A stretch of 64,000 nt of DNA from UBA10649 sp965227045 (lineage in GTDB: Bacteria; Actinomycetota; Actinomycetes; S36-B12): the NCBI GenBank assembly GCA_965227045.1, contig OZ245718.1:3162001-3226000 (forward strand). The letters are read 5' to 3'. The notes below the pieces were generated by a model. That model worked only from the letters and a program-made list of their open reading frames with translations, did not search any database and was not told the DNA's origin. A program made the translations under genes and the position numbers. The stretch's first letter is position 1. Every line of letters starts with the position of its first letter. Shown here in pieces: positions 1 to 7,825 of the stretch.

Positions 1-1
1 G

Positions 2-976
2 GCCAAGATGGTCACGAATGCGATCCGGTCCGCGCAGTCGCAGGTCGAGGCGCAGAACTTCGAGATCCGCAAGGACGTCCTGAAGTACGACGACGTGCTC
101 AACCGCCAGCGCCTGGTCATCTACGACGAGCGTCGTCGGGTGCTCGAGGGCGAGGACATCCAAGAGCAGGTCCGCACGTTCATCGAGGACACGGTCACCG
201 GCTACGTCAACTCGGCGACGGCCGACGGCTACCCCGAGTCCTGGGACCTGGAGCGCCTGTGGGGCGCGCTGAACCTGCTCTACCCGGTCGGCGTCACGGT
301 CGAGGAGCTCGAGCAGGAGTCGGGCGGCGACCGGTCCGGTCTGTCCTCGGACTTCCTGCGTTCCGAGCTCGTCGACGACGCTCAGGCGGCATACGACAAG
401 CGCGAGGACGACCTCGGCGAGGAGGTCACCCGCGAGCTCGAGCGGCGCGTGATCCTCTCGGTTCTGGACCGCAAGTGGCGCGAGCACCTGTACGAGATGG
501 ACTACCTGCGCGACGGCATCGGTCTGCGCGCGATGGCGCAGCGCGATCCCCTCATCGAGTACCAGCGCGAGGGCTTCGACCTGTTCACCGCGATGATGGA
601 CTCGATCAAGGAAGAGACGATCGGCTACCTGTTCCACCTCGAGGTCGAGGTGGCTCCGCCGGTGTCGGAGGAGGCCGCGGCTGCCGTCGAGGGTCTGACC
701 GACGCGACCCAGAGCGATGCGACTGCCGCGCTGGCCGCTGCAGTGAGCGCCGGCGCGAAGCCGGCACCGACCGTCGAGGCGGCACCGGCGATCATCGCCA
801 GGGGCCTGGAGGCACCGGCACGTCCGGCGGTCATGGAGTACAGCGCGCCGAGCGAGGACGGCGGTGTCGAGCACGGGCACATGGAGGTCGAGGGCGGCGG
901 TGTCGTCGACGTCGACCCGAACGCCTCACGTGCGGAGCGTCGTCGCGCCGAGCGCGCCAACCGCAAGTCCCGCTAA
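2..976 (+). CDS. secA: SecA preprotein translocase ATPase, C-terminal part (5' end outside window)
   Basis: This is the carboxy-terminal third of SecA, the ATPase motor that pushes preproteins through the SecYEG channel at the inner face of the membrane. The open frame runs in from the left edge. The helical scaffold and wing are recognisable from KYDDVLNRQR, WREHLYEMDYLRDGIGLRAM and AQRDPLIEYQREGFDLF, the most conserved late SecA segments. After about residue 215 comes a low-complexity Ala/Glu-rich linker and a basic tail ending RAERRRAERANRKSR. The cysteine-rich zinc tail of proteobacterial SecA is absent, as is usual in Actinobacteria. A 22-bp perfect palindrome follows the stop and probably ends transcription. 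Whether it is SecA1 or a SecA2 paralogue cannot be settled from this part, although the neighbours fit the housekeeping secA locus. Confidence 0.97.
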   Translation, partial: AKMVTNAIRSAQSQVEAQNFEIRKDVLKYDDVLNRQRLVIYDERRRVLEGEDIQEQVRTFIEDTVTGYVNSATADGYPESWDLERLWGALNLLYPVGVTVEELEQESGGDRSGLSSDFLRSELVDDAQAAYDKREDDLGEEVTRELERRVILSVLDRKWREHLYEMDYLRDGIGLRAMAQRDPLIEYQREGFDLFTAMMDSIKEETIGYLFHLEVEVAPPVSEEAAAAVEGLTDATQSDATAALAAAVSAGAKPAPTVEAAPAIIARGLEAPARPAVMEYSAPSEDGGVEHGHMEVEGGGVVDVDPNASRAERRRAERANRKSR

Positions 977-987
977 CCCATCTCGCC

Positions 988-1043
988 GACCTTGAGGTTT
1001 GGCACCCTCCGGCTGCGCCGAGAGGGTGCCAAACCTCAAGGTC
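988..1043. terminator. Long palindrome between convergent secA and L,D-transpeptidase genes
   Basis: Arms 988-1009 and 1022-1043 are perfect 22-nt inverted repeats (arm starts GACCTTGAGGTTTGGCACCC). The loop contains a further CGGC/GCCG pair, so the stem is almost continuous. It lies between two genes that end towards each other, so a bidirectional terminator is the natural reading. There is no long T tract. The outer arm sequence recurs at 20353-20420 and 41676-41738. Confidence 0.75.
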
Positions 1044-1069
1044 GCGCAGTGCGGGTGGGGAGTGTGCGG

Positions 1070-1813
1070 TTACGGGGAGGGCAGGACGACGACGCGGTCG
1101 CCGACCTTCGCGAACTTGTACACGTGCGCAGCCGCCTTCTCTGACAACCGAACGCAGCCACCGCGCGCGATGGCCAGGCCGAGCTGCTTGACCGAGTGCA
1201 TCGGCTTGCCGTCGTAGTAGCGCGGGATCGCGTGCAGGCCGATCGGCGACTTGGTGTCCGGACCATAGGTGAATCGCACCATGTGGTTGAACGTCACCTT
1301 GGAGTTCGGGTTGTACGCGACGGGCGACTTCGAGAACACCCGGTACACGCCCTTGGCCGGACGGTCGAAGCGGCCGACCACCGGGTAGCGGGCCACGACC
1401 TGGTCGTTCTTGTTGATCAGCCAGACCGTCATGAGCGCCTTGTCGTAGACGATCCGCTTGCCGTGGTGCTTCTTGTCGCGCGGGAAGTCCGGCACGTTCT
1501 TGGCCTTGTGCGTGGCACTCGCGGGCCTGGGCTTCTTCGGCTTCTTGGGCTTCGCCGGCTGGGTCGACGCGTCGTCGCCCACGCTCGTCGTGCCTGCTGC
1601 CGTCGGCTGGCCGGCGGACGTCGATGCGGTCGGAGTCGGCGTGACGTCGGCCGCGGCCATCGACGGCACGATCGTCGCGGTCAGCAGGCCGACCGCGAGG
1701 ACGCCGCCGGTAATGCCGGTTGCGAGCCGATGACGTGAGGTGAACGTCAGGCATGCCGAACCTGCGGCGCGAAGATGAATGAGGGCGCGATCAAACGTGG
1801 GCGGGGAAGCCAT
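1070..1813 (-). CDS. L,D-transpeptidase (YkuD domain), secreted or membrane-anchored
   Basis: Predicted cell-wall L,D-transpeptidase (247 aa), which would make 3-3 peptidoglycan crosslinks or attach proteins to the wall outside the membrane. An N-terminal hydrophobic segment (about residues 30-53, ending SMAAA) acts as signal or anchor, followed by a Thr/Ser/Pro/Lys-rich linker to about residue 105. The catalytic YkuD domain occupies the rest: a His in GLHAIPRYY and the nucleophilic Cys in ARGGCVRLS. The usual motif is SHGC; here the residue before the Gly-Cys pair is Gly rather than His, a variant worth noting. Single-gene unit, convergent with secA. The family call is firm; the physiological substrate is not shown. 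Confidence 0.88.
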   Translation of the reverse strand: MASPPTFDRALIHLRAAGSACLTFTSRHRLATGITGGVLAVGLLTATIVPSMAAADVTPTPTASTSAGQPTAAGTTSVGDDASTQPAKPKKPKKPRPASATHKAKNVPDFPRDKKHHGKRIVYDKALMTVWLINKNDQVVARYPVVGRFDRPAKGVYRVFSKSPVAYNPNSKVTFNHMVRFTYGPDTKSPIGLHAIPRYYDGKPMHSVKQLGLAIARGGCVRLSEKAAAHVYKFAKVGDRVVVLPSP

Positions 1814-1872
1814 GTCACTACTGTCCCGTACGCCACACGAGTCACGCCGTCACGACGCGCCGATCATGGCGA

Positions 1873-2214
1873 GTGTCAGACCCCGGTTTCAGCATGCTGA
1901 TCATGAGTGAGCCCATGTCATCTGGAGTACCGCTGCCATACAGCGAAGTCCTTAAGCGACAGCATCACCACTTCGAGGGCTTCTGCATCGCATTCGCTGT
2001 GGCTGGTGCATTCGCCTTCCTCATCGCGTCGGCTTCTCTGATCGCGGGCCCAGTGGTTCGCGACGGCGTGGTCAGTGTTCGGCCCGAGGCGTTCCCGCTT
2101 CTCGCCGTCGCGATCACGCTCGCCCTTGGAGCGTTGCAGGCGCACATCCAGGCGAAGGCCGTTGAGCGCGACCAGGCAAAGGACCGCGAGGCGTCGGCAG
2201 GACTCGGGTCCTAG
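1873..2214 (+). CDS. Small two-helix membrane protein, unknown
   Basis: I do not recognise this 113-aa protein. It has two hydrophobic stretches, about residues 37-60 and 73-90, separated by a short polar loop, and a charged C-terminal tail (AKAVERDQAKDREA). The GTG at 1873 is the longest start; ATG codons slightly downstream (1894 or 1903 and later) are equally possible, and no strong ribosome-binding site decides between them. It lies divergently from the L,D-transpeptidase and converges on the next gene. It has typical high-GC codon use, but it could be a spurious frame. Confidence 0.4.
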   Translation: MSDPGFSMLIMSEPMSSGVPLPYSEVLKRQHHHFEGFCIAFAVAGAFAFLIASASLIAGPVVRDGVVSVRPEAFPLLAVAITLALGALQAHIQAKAVERDQAKDREASAGLGS

Positions 2215-2248
2215 CCGTCCTGCTGAGTCAGTAGTCCGACGCTGTTTC

Positions 2249-2668
2249 TCAGGCGGAGTTGACATTGAGTGCGTAGGTGTCGTCCTCGTCGTTCCAAGTG
2301 ATCGTGCAGTCGAAATCGGTCGCACCGGCTGGTCCCTTGTTCCCATCGAGGTCCATGGACGTCTGGAGAAGGTAGACCGAGTCGGAATATGCCCCCGGAT
2401 GGTTCGGGGCTGCATTTGGACCTGGAGGTGTGCGATCCCTGAGCTGAGGTGCTCCGGAGGGGTATGCATCCTGTGCAGCGAGACTCTCGATGTACTCGCT
2501 GCAGGCGACGAAGCTTCGGTAGGTGCGGTCCTTGATGACCTCGCGGCCTGCCTCCTGGTGGGCGATTACTCGGCACCCGACGAACGTAAAGAGGACGAAG
2601 GCCACGGCCAGCACGACCTCCCAGCGAGCCTTCCACCAGTCACTCAGGCCGCTCAGATGTCGCGCCAC
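2249..2668 (-). CDS. Hypothetical membrane-anchored protein
   Basis: A 139-aa protein with one hydrophobic segment near the N-terminus (about residues 16-32, EVVLAVAFVLFTFVGC) and a polar outer domain with two or three cysteines. The end is rich in Asp and Asn. The overall plan (short cytoplasmic start, single helix, small extracytoplasmic domain) fits a membrane-anchored secreted domain such as a pilin-like or sensor fragment, but no family motif is visible. Base composition is somewhat lower in GC than its neighbours. Confidence 0.5.
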   Translation of the reverse strand: MARHLSGLSDWWKARWEVVLAVAFVLFTFVGCRVIAHQEAGREVIKDRTYRSFVACSEYIESLAAQDAYPSGAPQLRDRTPPGPNAAPNHPGAYSDSVYLLQTSMDLDGNKGPAGATDFDCTITWNDEDDTYALNVNSA

Positions 2669-2798
2669 GTCCCGCCTCTCCCTGGCCAGTTGCGCTTTGC
2701 CTTGCGAAGCGTACTGAGAGGTGGAGACCTGCCCCGGCGCTTCGCGCGGGGGTTGTTTTCGCCAGGCGGTCCACAGAAGCGATGCACGGGCCCGTCGA

Positions 2799-3332
2799 TC
2801 ATCGAAGGTCGACTACTGTCGCGAGCCATCGATCCGCGACCATCTCGATGCGGAATGCGATCGCCTGCGAGCGGTCGCTTCCGGCCAGGACCGCGGATGC
2901 CTCGATGACGCCGGGCGCGACGTGGCACACCCGCACCGCGCGAACAGTGCGCGCCCGCGGCGTACCGCGCTGCGCACGCGCCGATGGGTGCCGGGAGATC
3001 GCCGCCGCACGGGCCGACACCCGCGTGAGCTGATCGCGCGTCAGCCAGCGAGTCAGCTGCGAGGCGGGCCGGGAGCCCGCCATGACCTCGGAGACTGCGC
3101 TCGCGAGTCTGGCCACCCATTGCCTGGGCTCGAGAAGCTCGGGGTACTGCGGTGCATCGGCAGATTCGCCGACGATGTGCAGGTCGGGAGGGACCTCGGG
3201 AACAGCCGGCACCCCCGGTGAGATCTCCCACACGAGCGGTAGTTCCTGGGCGGGCTCGACGTCGCGGACAATCCGCAACTCGGGCGCGCGCGATTGGGCA
3301 GCGGAATTCTCGGACAAGGTTCGAACGCTCAC
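2799..3332 (-). CDS. Rv3235-family protein (DUF6459)
   Basis: A 177-aa protein resembling the actinobacterial Rv3235/DUF6459 family, whose genes lie close to secA in many genomes and whose function is unknown. A disordered acidic/proline-rich N-terminal half (to about residue 65) is followed by an Ala/Arg-rich helix region (WVARLASAVSEVMAGSRPAS) and the conserved tail with VRVCHVAPGVIEASAVL and RIEMVADRWLATVVDLR. That tail resembles a small beta-rich domain. Start is GTG at 3332. The secA neighbourhood strengthens the assignment. No enzymatic residues are evident. Confidence 0.7.
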   Translation of the reverse strand: MSVRTLSENSAAQSRAPELRIVRDVEPAQELPLVWEISPGVPAVPEVPPDLHIVGESADAPQYPELLEPRQWVARLASAVSEVMAGSRPASQLTRWLTRDQLTRVSARAAAISRHPSARAQRGTPRARTVRAVRVCHVAPGVIEASAVLAGSDRSQAIAFRIEMVADRWLATVVDLR

Positions 3333-3581
3333 GGCACGGCCTTCTGGGATCGGTGAGTGGTGGAAACCGACCTGCTGGGTGATCGGCGGTCGCGCCGGGG
3401 GATCGCGGTTTGGTGCGTTTGCTTGCGTTTGCTTTTGTAAGGGACCGATATTTGCGTGTCAAGCAGGATCCCCAGGGTGGTGGAGAAACCTCCTCATCGA
3501 TCGGTGTGCCCCGGTTCGAACCACTCCAAACATGTGACTTGTGGAAGTTTTAGCGAGTCCGCTCCGGGGCATCACGGATTC

Positions 3582-4052
3582 GTGACGGACTTCCCCGAGC
3601 AGGTGCGCGATGACGCCTTCGAGTTGTTCACAGCCGAGGCCGCGCGCGTTCGCCTTGAGGATCGAACCGGGGACGTTCGCGTCGTTCTGCGGTCCGGCCA
3701 CATTCTCATCGGTGAACTGTCGACCTCCGAGCTGGTCTCCGGCCATCTCGAACTGCTCGACACACGCGGTCGCCACCTACTCGTGCCGACGGCCGCAGTC
3801 TCGGTGATGCACGGGTCATCGACCGCACTACGGGACGAGGCACCGAGCGGGGCCTCGCGGTCGCTTGCCTCGAGGCTCCGTGAGACCTGGTCCGCAGGCG
3901 CTCGCCTTCGGGTCCTGCTCGCCAGTGGCGAGTGGCTCGGAGGGGTGATCGTCCTCGTCGCGTCCGATCATGTCGAGCTGGCGACCGGCGGGGACCACTG
4001 CGTCATCCCGTTCGCCGCGGGCCAGGCCTGGGACGTCGGTCGCGCGCTTTGA
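3582..4052 (+). CDS. Conserved hypothetical with two tandem beta-rich (SH3/Lsm-like) repeats
   Basis: I choose GTG 3582 because the open frame upstream of it looks non-coding; this gives 156 aa. Two similar units can be lined up by eye: RVVLRSGHILIGELS followed by GHLELLDTRGRHLLVPTAAV, and RVLLASGEWLGGVIV followed by DHVELATGGDHCVIPFAAG. Each has the alternation of a small barrel, so the gene probably arose by internal duplication. Divergent from the Rv3235-like gene and convergent with the HTH gene, a typical actinobacterial secA-locus neighbour. No catalytic residues are seen; a nucleic-acid or protein binding role would be inference only. Confidence 0.6.
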   Translation: MTDFPEQVRDDAFELFTAEAARVRLEDRTGDVRVVLRSGHILIGELSTSELVSGHLELLDTRGRHLLVPTAAVSVMHGSSTALRDEAPSGASRSLASRLRETWSAGARLRVLLASGEWLGGVIVLVASDHVELATGGDHCVIPFAAGQAWDVGRAL

Positions 4053-4065
4053 GTGTCCGCGGGCC

Positions 4066-4290
4066 TTACGTGTCGTCCGATCCGAACGGATGCGCCTGCA
4101 CGAACTCGCGCGTCTGCTCGTACTTGCGCGCGATGAACTCCTCGAGCGCGCTGTACTCGACGCGCCACTGACCGCGGCCCCCGATCTTGATGGCGGTGAG
4201 GTCGCCGCTTCGCACGAGCGCGTACGTCTGCGCGGCCGAGACGTTCAGCGTCTCGGCAACATCGGCGAGCGTGAGGAAGCGCGGGGCCAT
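4066..4290 (-). CDS. BldC-like / excisionase-family helix-turn-helix DNA-binding protein
   Basis: A small MerR-like winged helix protein (74 aa from ATG 4290). The DNA-binding helices are in FLTLADVAETLNVSAAQTYA followed by LVRSGDLTAIKIGGRGQWRV, the wing signature of the excisionase/BldC class. The C-terminal helix is acidic and aromatic (EEFIARKYEQTREFVQAH). Small proteins of this type next to secA are widespread in Actinobacteria and are usually described as helix-turn-helix proteins of unknown target. Upstream in-frame sequence is rejected because it has no coding character. Confidence 0.8.
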   Translation of the reverse strand: MAPRFLTLADVAETLNVSAAQTYALVRSGDLTAIKIGGRGQWRVEYSALEEFIARKYEQTREFVQAHPFGSDDT

Positions 4291-4409
4291 GTGCCGATCG
4301 TGCCAAAACATGGTCGCGCGCGGGCGCATACCCGGGGCCTGTGGACAGCCATTCGCGCCCGTGCCGATCAGACACGATGCTGATCTGCACACCGAGGTCG
4401 GGGGCTGGC

Positions 4410-5105
4410 ATGGCGTGGCTATCGCGGAAACAACGGGTCGAGGGCCGACGAACCGCTGCTGCGCCATCGCCGGCACCCCCGGCTCGGCGACTGCGCCGTG
4501 CGCGCTTCGGCGATGTGCGGCTGTGGCTCGGCATCGCGCTCGTCGTCGGCTCGGTAGTTGTCGGCGTGCGCGTGATGAGCGTCGAGGACAACACGGTGCT
4601 CGTCCTTCGCGCGACGCGGGACCTCGCCTCCGGATCCGCGGCGGTCGACCTCGCTCCCGTGCGCGTCAACACGCTGGCCGCCGGTAACGCATACCTGACC
4701 GAGCAGCCCTCGGCGGGCCATGTCGTGCGCTGGCCGATCTCGGCGGGCGAGCTGGTGCCGAGGTCGGCGATCGCCTCCGCTCCCGATGTGCCGATCCGGG
4801 AGGTGGCCGTCCCGGTCGACCCGCTCCACGCACCTCCCGGGCTGCAGGCCGGAGACCTCGTCGATGTCTGGTCCGCGCCTCGCGAGAACGAGGCGGGCGC
4901 GCCGTCACGTGTTCTGGCGGCAGTGACCGTGGCGGGCGTGGCAAGCGACGACGTCGGCATCGGCGGCGAGATCGGAGTGGTGCTCAACGTGCCTGAAGAG
5001 CTCGTCGCCGCTGTTGTCTCGGCCTCCAGGTCCGGGGTCATCGACCTCGTTGCCGTCCCGCTGCGCAGTCAGGTTCCTGCCGACATCGAGGTCGCGGGAT
5101 CGTGA
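4410..5105 (+). CDS. SAF-domain protein, CpaB/RcpC-like
   Basis: A 231-aa protein with a basic cytoplasmic N-terminus (to about residue 35), one membrane helix (WLGIALVVGSVVVGVRVMSV) and an extracytoplasmic SAF (antifreeze/flagellar FlgA-like) domain. The SAF segment includes RATRDLASGSAAVDLAPVRV and the typical turn VVRWPISAGELVPRSAI. In Tad/Flp pilus systems the CpaB/RcpC protein of this type helps assemble the outer parts of the machine. Its stop overlaps the GTG of the ATPase gene by four bases, so the two are translationally coupled. The other Tad genes are not in this window. ATG 4410 follows a GGGGG stretch. Confidence 0.75.
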   Translation: MAWLSRKQRVEGRRTAAAPSPAPPARRLRRARFGDVRLWLGIALVVGSVVVGVRVMSVEDNTVLVLRATRDLASGSAAVDLAPVRVNTLAAGNAYLTEQPSAGHVVRWPISAGELVPRSAIASAPDVPIREVAVPVDPLHAPPGLQAGDLVDVWSAPRENEAGAPSRVLAAVTVAGVASDDVGIGGEIGVVLNVPEELVAAVVSASRSGVIDLVAVPLRSQVPADIEVAGS

Positions 5106-6316
5106 TCGACCTCGTTCTCGCGACCCCTGAGCTGAGCCACGAATCCACGCTCGTCGCATCGGCGGCGATCAACGGAGTGCGGCTGCTGCGCCGCTGCGTC
5201 GACGCGGTGGACCTGCTGGCCGCCGCGTCGGTTGACACGTCGGTGCCCGTCGTCGTGTCTGCGGGTCTGCCGAGGCTCTCCGCCGACGTCATCGCGCGCC
5301 TCGGGTCGGACCGCTGCATCGTCGGAATCGCAGGCGACCCGCTCGACGCGACGATGCTCGACGGCTTCGGAGTCCGGACCGTCGTGCCCTCGGATGCGAA
5401 TGCCGACGCGATGTGGCATGCCATTCGCGATGCCGTCTCATTCGCCGGCCCGCCCGGTGTTGCGACTCTCGTGCCGCCGGGAGTGTGGACCACCGGCGTG
5501 TGGTCAGAAACCGACCCGCAGCCCGAGCCGGCGATTGCCGCCGCGGGCACCGTCATCGCGGTGTGGGGAGCGATGGGTGCGCCGGGTCGCACGACCGTGG
5601 CGATGGCGCTGTCCGAGTCCCTGGCCGTCGGCGATCGGCGGGTCTGCCTCGTCGATGCGGACACCTACGCGCCGTCGATCAGCATCGCTCTCGGCCTGGT
5701 AGACGAGTCCGGAGGGCTCCTGCGTGCGTGCCGGCAGGCCGACAACGGCATGCTCGACGGCGGTGGCGTCATCACCTCGACGCGTCTGATCCGTGGGTCC
5801 TGGCACGTGCTCACCGGCCTGCCGCGCGCGGAACGGTGGTCCGAGCTGACTCCCACGGCGCTCGATCGAGTGTGGTCCTCGCTGCGCGCGGCGTTCGATG
5901 TCACCGTCATCGACGTGGGCTTCTGCTTGGAGGACGACGACGCGCCGGCGGCATGGGCGAGACGAAGAAACGCGGCGGCACTGAGCGCACTTGCGACTGC
6001 CGACCATGCAATCGCCGTAGCCGACTCCAGTGCAGCCGGGGCCGCGCGACTGGTTGCGGCGTGGCCGGCCTTCTGCGCGGCAGCCGTCACGACGTCGGTG
6101 ACCGTTGTGCGTAATCGCACCACTCGGCGGCACGCCCTCGGCTGGGTCGACGCACTGCAGGAGTTCGGGATCGCGGCACGCGTCCACACGGTGCCGTCGG
6201 ACACAAAGGCGGTCAACGCGTGCTGGTCGCGCGGTCGCAGCCTTGGCGAGGGCGCGCGCCGCTCGCCGATGCGGAGGTCGCTAAACGGACTCGCGAGGGA
6301 ACTCATGTCAATATAG
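5102..6316 (+). CDS. CpaE/MinD-ParA-like P-loop ATPase
   Basis: A 404-aa deviant-Walker ATPase. The nucleotide-binding loop is VWGAMGAPGRTTVAMAL, with Arg where canonical ParA proteins have Lys. It is followed by the Walker B-like CLVDADTYAPS and, further on, VTVIDVGFCLEDD. The N-terminal 130 residues form a receiver-like or linker region without a phosphoryl-acceptor signature I can vouch for. CpaE proteins localise and coordinate Tad/Flp pilus or secretion machinery at the inner face of the membrane. Co-transcribed with the SAF gene (4-base overlap). The GAPGRTT form is common in actinobacterial relatives, so it is not necessarily a defect. Confidence 0.75.
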   Translation: MIDLVLATPELSHESTLVASAAINGVRLLRRCVDAVDLLAAASVDTSVPVVVSAGLPRLSADVIARLGSDRCIVGIAGDPLDATMLDGFGVRTVVPSDANADAMWHAIRDAVSFAGPPGVATLVPPGVWTTGVWSETDPQPEPAIAAAGTVIAVWGAMGAPGRTTVAMALSESLAVGDRRVCLVDADTYAPSISIALGLVDESGGLLRACRQADNGMLDGGGVITSTRLIRGSWHVLTGLPRAERWSELTPTALDRVWSSLRAAFDVTVIDVGFCLEDDDAPAAWARRRNAAALSALATADHAIAVADSSAAGAARLVAAWPAFCAAAVTTSVTVVRNRTTRRHALGWVDALQEFGIAARVHTVPSDTKAVNACWSRGRSLGEGARRSPMRRSLNGLARELMSI

Positions 6317-6346
6317 GTGGACAACCGCGCGGGAGGAGGGTGGCGC

Positions 6347-7825
6347 ATGCCCAGTCGCATGTCGGCTCTCGATGCCTCCTTCTTGTTCATGGAGGACGCC
6401 TCCACCCCGATGCATGCAGGCGGCGTCGCCATCTTCACGCCTCCGCCGGACGGCTTCGATCACGAGCGACTGGTCCGCCTGATCCGCCAGCGCATCCCAT
6501 TCGTCCCGCGCTACCGGCAGCGCGTGCGTGAGGTGCCGTTCGGCCTGGCGCGTCCCGTCTGGGTCGACGACCAGCACTTCGACGTCACGTACCACGTTCG
6601 CCGATCGGCGCTGCCGCGCCCGGGCTCGCGTGAGCAGCTCAACGAGCTCGTCGCACGACTGATGACCCGACCCCTTGATCGCAACCGTCCGCTGTGGGAG
6701 ATGTACCTGGTCGAGGGTCTCGACGACGGCAACTTCGCGATCGTCAGCAAGAGCCACCAGTCGCTCGTCGACGGGCTGTCGGCAGTCGACATCGCCCAGG
6801 TGATGCTCGACCCGACTGAAGAGACGGTCACGGTCGCGGGCGATGCGTGGCGACCGCGTCCCGAGCCCACCGACATCGAGCTGCTCGCGTCTGCCATGAC
6901 CGAGCTCGCCACGCGCCCGGCCGCGGCGTTCGAGGCAGCGCGCAACACCGTCACCGGCACGGCGTCGACCGCTGCCTATGTCGGTCAGCGGGCCATCGGC
7001 GTGATCAGCGCGGCCCTGGCGATGGCGCGCATGCCAGGACCGAGCCCGCTGAATGTGACGATCGGCGGCCAGCGCCGCTTCGCGACGGTCGACCTCACCC
7101 TTGCTGACCTCAAGAAGGTGCGCGCGGAGTTCGGCGGCACTGTCAACGACACGGTGCTCGCGGTGATCTGCGGCGCACTGCGGTCGTGGCTCATGACGCG
7201 CGGGGCGCCGGTGAACCAGGGCGACATCCTGCGCGCGCTGCTGCCAGTGAGCATCGCGGTCCCCGGCACCGCTGCCGAGGGCGCGGGCGGCAATCGCGTG
7301 ACTGCCGCCCTGGTCGACCTCCCCGTCGGGGAGGCGGACCCCGCGATCCGACTGCAGCAGATCAGCTACCAGCTCGCGCAGCTTGAGGAGGGCGGGCACT
7401 TCGTGGGTGCCGATGCGATCGTCAACATCGCGGGCTTCGGCCCGCCGACGCTGCACGCGCTGGGCGCACGCGTCGGGTCGACCCTGTCGCGCAAGGTCTA
7501 CAACCTGGTGATCACCAACGTGCCAGGACCGCAGCGTTCCCTGTTTGCCGCCGGCTCGCGCATGGTGTCCGCTTACCCCGTGGTCCCGCTCACCAAGGGC
7601 CAGGCGTTGAGCATCGGCCTCATTTCGTACGACGGCGGCGTCTACTTCGGGCTGTATGCCGATCGGGACGCCCTGCCGGACGTCGACGTGCTCGTCGCAT
7701 GCCTGAGCGAGTCGATGGACGAACTGCTCGCTCGAACCGAGCGGGTCCGCCCGACCCTGCGGTCGGTGCACGGCAAGGCCGAGCGGAAGGCACGCCCGAC
7801 GGCGAGCGGGGAGGTGCCGTCGTGA
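6347..7825 (+). CDS. Wax ester synthase/diacylglycerol acyltransferase family (WS/DGAT)
   Basis: Predicted acyl-CoA-dependent O-acyltransferase (492 aa) of the WS/DGAT family, which makes storage triacylglycerol or wax esters at the membrane. The N-terminal SALDASFLFMEDASTPMHAG and the C-terminal NVPGPQRSLFAAGSRM segments are typical. The active-site motif normally read as HHxxxDG is here HQSLVDG: the first His stays and the second, usually treated as the catalytic base, is Gln. I start at ATG 6347 because GGGAGGAGGG sits six bases upstream; a GTG at 6317 would add 10 residues. The stop overlaps the following patatin start by four bases, linking lipid synthesis and lipid hydrolysis in one transcript. 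Confidence 0.9.
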   Translation: MPSRMSALDASFLFMEDASTPMHAGGVAIFTPPPDGFDHERLVRLIRQRIPFVPRYRQRVREVPFGLARPVWVDDQHFDVTYHVRRSALPRPGSREQLNELVARLMTRPLDRNRPLWEMYLVEGLDDGNFAIVSKSHQSLVDGLSAVDIAQVMLDPTEETVTVAGDAWRPRPEPTDIELLASAMTELATRPAAAFEAARNTVTGTASTAAYVGQRAIGVISAALAMARMPGPSPLNVTIGGQRRFATVDLTLADLKKVRAEFGGTVNDTVLAVICGALRSWLMTRGAPVNQGDILRALLPVSIAVPGTAAEGAGGNRVTAALVDLPVGEADPAIRLQQISYQLAQLEEGGHFVGADAIVNIAGFGPPTLHALGARVGSTLSRKVYNLVITNVPGPQRSLFAAGSRMVSAYPVVPLTKGQALSIGLISYDGGVYFGLYADRDALPDVDVLVACLSESMDELLARTERVRPTLRSVHGKAERKARPTASGEVPS

